64,000 nt of DNA, from NCBI GenBank assembly GCA_965215615.1, contig OZ244068.1, forward strand, positions 2,418,001-2,482,000, read 5' to 3'. Under the pieces are notes generated by a model. That model ran no database searches. It was not told the DNA's origin and saw nothing but the letters and a program-made list of their open reading frames with translations. Origin of the DNA: CBDATA01 sp965215615 (GTDB lineage Bacteria; Acidobacteriota; Vicinamibacteria; Marinacidobacterales; Marinacidobacteraceae). A program made the translations under genes and the position numbers. Shown here piece after piece: positions 57,850 to 64,000 of the stretch (within the stretch, counting starts at the first letter, position 1; the number at the start of each line of letters is the position of its first letter).

Positions 57850-59015
57850 CTTTCCACTCCCACGGCCACGCCGTTTCCGCCTCCGAGACAAAGACTCGCG
57901 ACCCCACGCCCGCCGACCGGGAGACGATGGACGAGCGTGACCAGCACCCGCGCCCCGCTCGCCCCGATCGGGTGGCCGAGCGCGACCGCTCCTCCGTGAG
58001 CGTTCACCCGTTCCGAAGGCAGGCCGAGTTCCCGAAGCACCGCGACGGCCTGCGCCGCGAACGCTTCGCCTATCTCGAAGCCAGCCACCGAATCCACGGT
58101 CCAGTCGAGACGCTCGAGCAGCTTCCGCACCGCGGGGACCGGGGTCATCATCACCCACTCCGGTGCAAGGCCCGAGACAGCCTGTCCACAAAGCCGCGCC
58201 AGGCGGGGCAGTCGGTGGGCGCGGACGGCGCGGTCGGAGGCGATGACCAGCGCCGCGGCACCATCGGAAAGCCCCGGCGCGTTGCCGGCGGTGACCCGCC
58301 CCTCCTTCCGGAAAACCGGGCGCAGGCGGGCGAGGGACTCCATCGAGACATCTTCCCGGATGGATTCATCCTGCTCCACCACCGGGGAGCGCTTCACCTC
58401 CACCGGCGCGATCTCCGCCTCGAATTTCCCCGAGGCGCGCGCCGCGGCCGCCCGCGCATGACTCAGAAGGGCTGCTTCGTCCATTTCCTCGCGGGTGACT
58501 CCGTAGCGATCCGCCACCTTCTCGGCGGTCTCTCCCATGTGGATTCCCGAGCCGGCATCGGTGAGGCCGTCGAAAACGGCGGAATCCACGAGGTCGAGGT
58601 TCCCCATCTTCCGGCCCTCGCGGAGGCGCGAAACCAGGTGCGGTGCCCGTGACATGGACTCCATCCCGCCCGCGACCACGACCTCGGCATCTCCGGCGAG
58701 GATCGCGTGACGGGCCAGCATCACCGCCTTGAGGCCGGAGCCGCAGACCTTGTTCACCGAAAACGCCGAAACCTCCGGTGGCAGCCCGGCCCCGAGCGCC
58801 GCCTGGCGGGCCGGATTCTGGCCGAGCCCGGCACCCAGCACGTTGCCCAGAACGACCTCGTCCACCTGGTGCGGGGCCAGACCGGCGCGGCGGACCGCCT
58901 CGGCTGTCACCCGGGCACCGAGCCGGGTCGCCGAAACCCCCGCGAGGCCTCCGAGAAACCGGCCGATCGGAGTGCGGACTGCACTCGTGATCCAGACCGG
59001 GGGAGCGTCGCTCAC
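57846..59015 (-). CDS. acetyl-CoA acetyltransferase (thiolase), NEAF variant
   Basis: The 389-aa thiolase has the nucleophilic Cys in NKVCGSGLKAVMLA (about residue 88), GGMESMSRAPHL, the His in GGAVALGHPIGASGAR and the second Cys in SLCLGGGNGVAV. The loop that is normally NEAF reads EIGEAFAAQA here: the Asn that positions the catalytic water is replaced by Gly. Function may be altered, or the site tolerates the change. The GTG at 59015 overlaps the DciA-like stop by GTGA. With the downstream dehydrogenase it forms an acyl-CoA module distinct from the thiolase at 14181-15383. Confidence 0.92.
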   Translation of the reverse strand: MSDAPPVWITSAVRTPIGRFLGGLAGVSATRLGARVTAEAVRRAGLAPHQVDEVVLGNVLGAGLGQNPARQAALGAGLPPEVSAFSVNKVCGSGLKAVMLARHAILAGDAEVVVAGGMESMSRAPHLVSRLREGRKMGNLDLVDSAVFDGLTDAGSGIHMGETAEKVADRYGVTREEMDEAALLSHARAAAARASGKFEAEIAPVEVKRSPVVEQDESIREDVSMESLARLRPVFRKEGRVTAGNAPGLSDGAAALVIASDRAVRAHRLPRLARLCGQAVSGLAPEWVMMTPVPAVRKLLERLDWTVDSVAGFEIGEAFAAQAVAVLRELGLPSERVNAHGGAVALGHPIGASGARVLVTLVHRLPVGGRGVASLCLGGGNGVAVGVER

Positions 59016-59338
59016 GCTTCCACCACGAAACGGATGCGGAGCGTGGCCCCGGGGAGTCCGGCGGCCCGGAGAAGGCTCGCCGCCAGGGGACGCGACTCCT
59101 TTCGCGCCCGATCCGCCCGGGCGCGGTCGGGTGCCCGCACGGTGAGCACCGAACGGCCGAACGAGACCGGCTCGAAGTCGAGCAGCAAATCGTCCGGGGC
59201 CGCCTCGCGCCACGCCTCCCGCAAGAGTTCCATCCCGAGCACCCGCCGCTGGAGGCCGGCCGGCAGCGCCTCGCTGACCAGGTCGCCAACCCACACCGGT
59301 TCGCGCCGCGATTTCGGGCCGGGAGAAAAGGTCGCCAT
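59012..59338 (-). CDS. DUF721/DciA-like protein
   Basis: The 108-aa protein fits the DUF721 family, to which the replicative-helicase operator DciA belongs: a helical start (VGDLVSEALPAGLQRRVLGMELLREAWREA) followed by a KH-like alpha/beta fold with SFGRSVLTVRAPDRARADRARKES and IRFVVEA. DciA loads DnaB in bacteria that lack DnaC/DnaI. The assignment rests on the overall pattern and is moderate. It is the first gene of a minus-strand operon with a thiolase and a 3-hydroxyacyl-CoA dehydrogenase, an unrelated pathway, and is divergent to the molybdenum hydroxylase operon. Confidence 0.65.
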   Translation of the reverse strand: MATFSPGPKSRREPVWVGDLVSEALPAGLQRRVLGMELLREAWREAAPDDLLLDFEPVSFGRSVLTVRAPDRARADRARKESRPLAASLLRAAGLPGATLRIRFVVEA

Positions 59339-59363
59339 TCCCCGGCATGGTACCCCCCGCTGG

Positions 59364-59369
59364 TATAGT
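59364..59369 (+). promoter_or_regulatory. possible -10 element of the molybdenum hydroxylase operon
   Basis: A TATAGT box lies 41 nt upstream of the ATG of the 2Fe-2S subunit gene in the 71-nt divergent gap. A GGAGG ribosome site follows close to the ATG. No clear -35 is visible. Confidence 0.3.
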
Positions 59370-59409
59370 CACGCGGTTGTCGAGCCTTTCGGCGACTGGA
59401 GGAAAATCG

Positions 59410-60066
59410 ATGGCCGAAGCCAAGAATCCTGACCTCCCGCAGGACGGATCGGAATCCGTCTCCTCCGGGCCCTTTTCCCGCCGGACGTTCCTGAGAGGGA
59501 GCGCAGCGGCCGGGGCGGCCTCCGCCGGAGTGCTTTCCGGCCTCGGCGGATCGGCAGAGGGCGAGGACGGGCCGGCCGTCGTGGGCCCGGACCCGGTGGA
59601 CATGGCCTTCCGGATCAACGGCGAGGCCCATGTGGCGACCCTCGAACCGCGGGTGACGCTGCTCGATGCGCTGCGGAACCATCTGGATCTGACCGGCTCC
59701 AAGAAGGTCTGCGATCGCGGAACCTGCGGTGCCTGCACGGTTCTCATGGACGGTGCTCCGGTCTATGCATGCTCGATTCTCGCGATCGAAGCGCAGGGCC
59801 ACGAGATCACCACCGTCGAAGGGCTCGGCTCGCCGGAGGAGATGCATCCGCTGCAGCAGGCGTTCGTGGATCACGATGCCCAGCAGTGCGGCTTCTGCAC
59901 GCCCGGCTTCGTGGTCGCCTGCGCCGCGCTCCTCGATCGCCATCCGAACCCGGACCTCGAAACCACCCACCGGGAGCTCGGCGGCAACCTGTGCCGCTGC
60001 GGCACCTACGCCGGGATCCGGGCGGCAGTCGCCCAAATGTCGGAGGGAGGAATGACAAATGGCTGA
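59410..60066 (+). CDS. Tat-exported 2Fe-2S subunit of xanthine-dehydrogenase-type enzyme
   Basis: The 218-aa small subunit carries two [2Fe-2S] clusters of a molybdenum hydroxylase. A twin-arginine signal (SRRTFLRGSAAAGAASAG, about residues 24-41) sends the folded complex to the periplasm, as in PaoA of E. coli PaoABC. Cluster motifs are CDRGTCGACTVLMDG with a later Cys (plant-type, about 97-120) and QQCGFCTPGFVVAC plus CRCGTYAGI (C-terminal type). The ATG at 59410 has a GGAGG site; a longer frame from 59347 would start before it without ribosome site. It overlaps the MoCo subunit by 8 nt. Confidence 0.93.
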   Translation: MAEAKNPDLPQDGSESVSSGPFSRRTFLRGSAAAGAASAGVLSGLGGSAEGEDGPAVVGPDPVDMAFRINGEAHVATLEPRVTLLDALRNHLDLTGSKKVCDRGTCGACTVLMDGAPVYACSILAIEAQGHEITTVEGLGSPEEMHPLQQAFVDHDAQQCGFCTPGFVVACAALLDRHPNPDLETTHRELGGNLCRCGTYAGIRAAVAQMSEGGMTNG

Positions 60067-62185
60067 GTACATCTGGCCCGAAGCTGCCGACCGGCGTCTC
60101 ATCGGCTCCCGCCTCAACCGGGTGGACGGGCCGGTCAAGGCGACCGGACACGCGAAGTACGCCTACGACAGGAACCGGCTCGCGATGCTGTGGGCCATCA
60201 TGGTCTGCTCGCCCCACGCCCACGCGCGGATCACCCGGATCGACACCTCGGCCGCCGAGGCGATGCCCGGTGTCGTCAGGGTGCATGTCATTCAGGACGT
60301 GGGAACCGAAATCCAGTGGGCGCACGACGAGATCGTGGCGGTGGCGGCCACTTCCGAAGAGGCGGCGCGGGACGGCGCGGCGGCGGTCGTCGTCGAATAC
60401 GAGGTTCTGCCGCACTTCGTGACCGAGCGGAACCTCGACGAAGCGCCGGATGCCCAGGAGGCCCAGGCCGAGACCAGCGGAGACCCGGAATCGGCGCTTC
60501 AGAGCGCGGTGACGACGGCGAGCGGCTCGTACCACGCCGCCCAGATCGCCCACTGTTCGCTCGAATCGCACGGCCAGGTCGCCGAATGGGAAGACGAAGA
60601 GGCGGTGACCGTCTGGGCTTCCACCCAGGCGATCAGCGGTGTCGCGTCCCAGCTCGGCGAGGCGATCGGGATTCCGGCTTCGAACGTCCACGTCGAGACC
60701 CAGTACATGGGAGGCGGCTTCGGGAGCAAGTTCAGCGCCGACCGCTGGGGAGTGGTCGGCGTGGAGCTGGCCCGGATGACCGGCCGCCCGGTGAAGCTGA
60801 TGCTCGACCGGGACCAGGAGGTCTCGGTCGCCGGTGCCCGGCCCTCGACCCATTCCGAAGTCCGGCTCGGCGCCGATGCGGACGGCAACGTGGTGGCCTG
60901 GAGCTCGAAGAGTTGGGGTTCCGGTGGTCCCGCCGGGGCCGGCTCGCCTCCGATTCCGTATGTCTTCGAGTTCCCGAACCAGACCCACGCGCACACCTCG
61001 GTCCCGACGAACACCGGGCCGGCGCGCGCCTGGCGGGCGCCGAACCACCCGCAGGCGTGTTTCGTCACCATGCGGGCGCTCGATGACCTCGCGCACGCGA
61101 CGGGCATGGACCCGCTCGATTTCTTCCTGAAGAACATCGCCCTGACCGGCGAGCGGTCCCGGACCTACGTGGACGAGCTCGAGAAGGGTGCCGAACTGAT
61201 CGGCTGGCGCGACCGCTGGCGTCCCCGCGGCTCGGGGAGCGGGATCGTGAAATCCGGGCTCGGCCTCGCGCTCCACACCTGGGGCGGAAGGGGGCATCGG
61301 AGCAACTGCGAGGTGCTGGTCTATCGCGACGGGCTGGTGGAAGCCCGGATCGGCAGCCAGGATCTCGGGACCGGGACGCGGACCATCATCGGGATCGTGC
61401 TGGCCGAGACCTTCGGCCTCGATATCCATCAGGTGAAGGTCACCATGGGCCGCAGCGTGCTTCCGGCATCGGGCGCATCCGGCGGCAGCACCACGGTCGG
61501 CGGAGTGAGCGGGGCGACCCGGCGGGCGGCGCTGAACGCGGTGGACGCGCTCTTCGAGCGGATCGCCCCCGGCCTCGGCACCGACCCCGCGAATCTCTCG
61601 CTCCGCGACGGACAGCTCCACTTCGCGGACGGTTCGAGTCCGGCCATGCCGTGGCGGCAGGCGGCGGCGATGGTCGGGGTGAACCCGGTTTCCGCCACCG
61701 GCGCGAACCCGGGGCCGGGCCAGCTCACCGACAGCGGTGTCGGGGGAATCCAGATGGCCGACGTGAGCGTGGACACCGAAACCGGCGTGGTGTCCATCAA
61801 CCGGCTGGTGGCCGTCCAGGACTGCGGGCTGATCCTCGACATGAAGACCGCCGAAAGCCAGGTCTATGGCGCGCTCATCATGGGGGTCACCTACGCACTC
61901 ACCGAAGAACGGATTTTCGATCCGATCACCGGCCGCATGCTGAACGCCGAAATGGAGTTCTACAAGCTGGCGGGCATCGCCGACGTGGGCGAGATGGTCG
62001 TCCACATGATGACCGGGCCCGGCTACGACGAGCGGGGCGTCATCGGCCTTGGCGAGCCGCCGGTGATCGCGCCCGGTGCCGCCATCGCCAATGCGGCCAG
62101 CAACGCGGTGGGTGTCCCCATCAACGAAATGCCGATGACTCCCGAGAGGGTGCTCGCCGCCATCGAGGCGGGAGGAAGAGCCTGA
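60059..62185 (+). CDS. molybdopterin subunit of xanthine-dehydrogenase-type enzyme
   Basis: The 708-aa subunit binds the molybdenum cofactor and oxidises aldehydes, purines or other aromatics. It has RVDGPVKATGHAKYAYD at the N-terminus, ETQYMGGGFGSKFSADRW (MoCo loop), ARAWRAPNHPQACFV, GRIGSQDLGTGT-like LVEARIGSQDLGTGTRT, and the C-terminal GVIGLGEPPVIAPGAAIANA containing the catalytic Glu near residue 665. It has no signal of its own and should travel with the Tat-tagged small subunit. Its stop overlaps the FAD-subunit start (TGATG). Substrate specificity is unknown. Confidence 0.93.
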   Translation: MAEYIWPEAADRRLIGSRLNRVDGPVKATGHAKYAYDRNRLAMLWAIMVCSPHAHARITRIDTSAAEAMPGVVRVHVIQDVGTEIQWAHDEIVAVAATSEEAARDGAAAVVVEYEVLPHFVTERNLDEAPDAQEAQAETSGDPESALQSAVTTASGSYHAAQIAHCSLESHGQVAEWEDEEAVTVWASTQAISGVASQLGEAIGIPASNVHVETQYMGGGFGSKFSADRWGVVGVELARMTGRPVKLMLDRDQEVSVAGARPSTHSEVRLGADADGNVVAWSSKSWGSGGPAGAGSPPIPYVFEFPNQTHAHTSVPTNTGPARAWRAPNHPQACFVTMRALDDLAHATGMDPLDFFLKNIALTGERSRTYVDELEKGAELIGWRDRWRPRGSGSGIVKSGLGLALHTWGGRGHRSNCEVLVYRDGLVEARIGSQDLGTGTRTIIGIVLAETFGLDIHQVKVTMGRSVLPASGASGGSTTVGGVSGATRRAALNAVDALFERIAPGLGTDPANLSLRDGQLHFADGSSPAMPWRQAAAMVGVNPVSATGANPGPGQLTDSGVGGIQMADVSVDTETGVVSINRLVAVQDCGLILDMKTAESQVYGALIMGVTYALTEERIFDPITGRMLNAEMEFYKLAGIADVGEMVVHMMTGPGYDERGVIGLGEPPVIAPGAAIANAASNAVGVPINEMPMTPERVLAAIEAGGRA

Positions 62186-63135
62186 TGCGAGCCTTCGAAT
62201 ACACCAGTCCCCGGACCGCGGAAGAGGCGGTCTCGATGCTGGCGGTTCCCGGCGCGATGCCGCTTGCCGGCGGCAGCGATCTGCTGAGCCTGATGAAGGA
62301 CGGCGCGGTCGCGCCCTCCCGGCTCGTGAACCTCAAGGGGATCGCGGACCTCGCAGGCGCGAGGGAGACCGGGGACGGGTTCCGGATCGGTGCCGCCACC
62401 CGCCTCGGCCCGCTGGCCGAATCGAGCGCGGTCGAATCGCGGTTTCCGGCTCTCTCGCAGGCCATCCGAAGCATCGGCAGCCCGCAGGCCCTCTCGGTTC
62501 GCACGGTCGGTGGCGATCTCTGTCACCGGCCCCGCTGCTGGTACTTCCGCGCCGGATTCGGCCTCGTCCCCATGCACGAAGGCGAATCCATGGCGAAGAA
62601 GGGCGACAACCGCTACCACGCGATCTTCGGCAACGACGGCGCAGCGGTCTTCGTGAGCCCTTCGATCGTCGCACCGCCGCTGATCGCGCTCGGCGCTTCG
62701 GTCTCGGTGCTCGGGCCGGACGGCGAGCGATCCATGCCGCTCGAGGAACTCTACCGGACGCCGGCCACGAGCGACGAGAGCGAATTCACCCTCGCCGCCG
62801 CCGAGATCGTCACCGCGATCACGGTTCCGATGCGGTCGAGCCGGAACGCGACCTACGCGGTCAAGAACCGCCAGGGGTTCGACTGGCCGCTCGCGACCGC
62901 GAGCGTGGCCGCCGGCGATTCCGGTGCCCGGGTAGTCATCGGGCAGGCGGCCCCGACCCCGTGGATCGCAACCGGGGCCGGCGACGCGCTCGCTTCCGGC
63001 ATCAGCGAGGCGAGTGCCGCCGCCGCCGGGGATGCCGCGGTTTCGGGCGCGATGGCGCTTTCCGGCAACCGCTACAAGATCCAGTTGACGCGGGTGGCGG
63101 TGAAGCGCGCCGCGCTCAAAGCCATGGAGGGCTAG
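62185..63135 (+). CDS. FAD-binding subunit of xanthine-dehydrogenase-type enzyme
   Basis: The 316-aa subunit passes electrons through FAD. FAD motifs are AMPLAGGSDLLSLMKDG and IGSPQALSVRTVGGDLCHRP. After it comes CHRPRCWYFRAGFGLVPMH, the loop that in PaoB-type proteins carries four cysteines for a [4Fe-4S] cluster; only two cysteines remain here, the second pair being absent. DNRYHAIFGND and the C-terminal CO-dehydrogenase flavoprotein domain are normal. It overlaps the MoCo gene by one base. Cluster content is therefore uncertain, possibly absent or completed by another protein. Confidence 0.92.
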   Translation: MRAFEYTSPRTAEEAVSMLAVPGAMPLAGGSDLLSLMKDGAVAPSRLVNLKGIADLAGARETGDGFRIGAATRLGPLAESSAVESRFPALSQAIRSIGSPQALSVRTVGGDLCHRPRCWYFRAGFGLVPMHEGESMAKKGDNRYHAIFGNDGAAVFVSPSIVAPPLIALGASVSVLGPDGERSMPLEELYRTPATSDESEFTLAAAEIVTAITVPMRSSRNATYAVKNRQGFDWPLATASVAAGDSGARVVIGQAAPTPWIATGAGDALASGISEASAAAAGDAAVSGAMALSGNRYKIQLTRVAVKRAALKAMEG

Positions 63136-63138
63136 ACG

Positions 63139-63399
63139 ATGGCCAGTTCCACCTCTTCCTCGAAGACCGCGATTCCCGGTGCCGCCGGTCGCGCCGCTCT
63201 TTCGCTGTGCCACCGGCTGCGCTCCAAGGCCATGTACATGGATGTGGAGTACGACCCGACCGTGCCGGGCGGCGTTCCCGGCGACGGCTACTTCTGGTGC
63301 ACCCACACCCAGAATTGCCTCGGGCCGGATGGCCGGGTGGCCGATCGCGACCGCTGCCAGGAGGGTGCCGGCCGCGCCTGCTTCGAGCGCGCCTGGTGA
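63139..63399 (+). CDS. 86-aa cysteine-containing protein of the hydroxylase operon
   Basis: A small soluble protein 3 nt after the FAD-subunit stop. It has no signal and five cysteines, four of them in the C-terminal third: GYFWCTHTQNCLGPDGRV, then DRCQEGAGRACFERAW (C-x5-C-x12-C-x6-C). The spacing looks like a metal or Fe-S site, but I recognise no named family. Its coupling to the three hydroxylase subunits suggests a role in their assembly or electron transfer; this is inference. Confidence 0.7.
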   Translation: MASSTSSSKTAIPGAAGRAALSLCHRLRSKAMYMDVEYDPTVPGGVPGDGYFWCTHTQNCLGPDGRVADRDRCQEGAGRACFERAW

Positions 63400-63470
63400 A
63401 AACCCTGCGCTAAATTCCGAAGTCGTCCGGGCGGCGCTTCCGCCCGCAACTCACGAAAGGGAGGCAGGTC

Positions 63471-64000
63471 ATGGTCAGGAAGCTCGTCAGTCTCGGTTTC
63501 CCGGTGCTGCTCTTCGGCGGCATCGCTTCCGCGAACGACGCGGAACCCGCGCTCGAAGGCCTCTATCTCGAGGCACGCACCGCCGATGTCTATGCCGGGC
63601 ACTGCTTCGCGAACAGCGAAGTCGGGCTCACCGGCCGGGAGGCGATCCTGGCCTGGAACATCGAAGACGGCAGCTACGAAGGTGTCCCGCTCGGCGGCCT
63701 CAGCGTGGTGGCGGTCGTCAAGGCGAAGGCGACGCTCGGTGACCCGCACGCCTCGCCCCATCCGGCCGATTCCGTCCTGATCGTGGACCGGAACGCGGAT
63801 GCCGACCAGCGGGCGGCGCTCATCCAGTTCGCGAAGGAAATGGGCGGCGACCTCCTCGACCGGGTCCAGGGAATCCATGACGAGACGGTGGAAGCCGAGT
63901 TCGACTCGCGGCCCGGTTACGCCTCGCTTCGGGCCGGCGAACTCGTCGAGCTGGAGACCCGCGCCATCACCCACGAGGACCATCTTTGCGGCAGCGAGTT
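63471..64000 (+). CDS. DUF1326-like exported protein (partial)
   Basis: The visible 176 residues start with a signal peptide (KLVSLGFPVLLFGGIASA) and continue LEGLYLEARTADVYAGHCFANSE, ILAWNIEDGSYEGVPLGGLSVVAV, SVLIVDRNADADQRAALIQFAKEMGG, a pattern of DUF1326-type proteins of unknown function. A GGGAGG ribosome site precedes the ATG at 63471 by a few bases. The gene runs off the right edge. It follows the hydroxylase operon by 71 nt and could be part of it. Confidence 0.8.
   Translation, partial: MVRKLVSLGFPVLLFGGIASANDAEPALEGLYLEARTADVYAGHCFANSEVGLTGREAILAWNIEDGSYEGVPLGGLSVVAVVKAKATLGDPHASPHPADSVLIVDRNADADQRAALIQFAKEMGGDLLDRVQGIHDETVEAEFDSRPGYASLRAGELVELETRAITHEDHLCGSE

Overview
The window is high-GC bacterial chromosome, almost entirely coding, with many ATGA/GTGA/TGATG stop-start overlaps. 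BamA, a Skp/OmpH chaperone, LolC/E and LolD lipoprotein-export genes, two TonB-like proteins and a classical autotransporter barrel show that the cell has an outer membrane. The gene mix (long-form IspH, fused E1 alpha/beta 2-oxoacid dehydrogenase, DUF6677-like membrane protein, Tat-exported xanthine-dehydrogenase-type enzyme) suggests Acidobacteriota or a similar lineage. That placement is inference, not proof. The FN3/Calx-beta-rich giant protein recalls host-associated bacteria, also only as inference.

Left part (1-15.4 kb, all minus strand): one very compact gene string reading thiolase, ribH, nusB, lysS, lolC/E, lolD, clpC, bamA, skp, fabZ-like, tonB-like, spoIID-like, miaA (cut by the window edge). 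It joins translation, proteostasis and envelope assembly. lolD carries a 1-nt deletion relative to an intact frame, and the fabZ-like gene has no ordinary start codon. On the plus strand follow two small membrane proteins, a concentrative nucleoside transporter and a purine nucleoside phosphorylase. These meet a convergent hypoxanthine phosphoribosyltransferase and a second TonB-like gene.

Middle (19.6-36.6 kb): an AbiEii-type nucleotidyltransferase overlaps an unrecognised 127-aa partner. Next come the minus-strand operon ispH-uvrB-aminotransferase-CoA transferase, a divergent ferredoxin and fused E1 dehydrogenase, and a visibly less GC-rich type II restriction-modification pair whose endonuclease has no canonical start. 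The operon ileS-aminotransferase-gmk and tandem tRNA-Lys and tRNA-Glu genes complete this part.

Accessory stretch (36.6-46 kb): a 185-bp inverted-repeat element whose ends contain DnaA-box-like 9-mers, a heptad-repeat protein ending in a PD-(D/E)XK-like nuclease fold, and a 2.6-kb-residue autotransporter-like surface protein (FN3, Calx-beta, barrel). The surface gene is preceded by a run of 20 G (20 C on the coding strand), a typical phase-variation signature.

Right part (46-64 kb): purA, a TlpA-like thioredoxin, trxB, rsmA, a probably frameshifted small exported protein, uppP-ftsK-amidase, and tRNA-Phe. Then comes an orphan RHH antitoxin inside a repeat field with eight copies of TTGACCATGG, partly spaced 20-21 bp, followed by recA. 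The fatty-acid/acyl-CoA genes (dciA-like, thiolase, 3-hydroxyacyl-CoA dehydrogenase) come next. The window ends with a periplasmic PaoABC-like molybdenum hydroxylase operon with a Cys-rich small protein and a truncated DUF1326-type protein.
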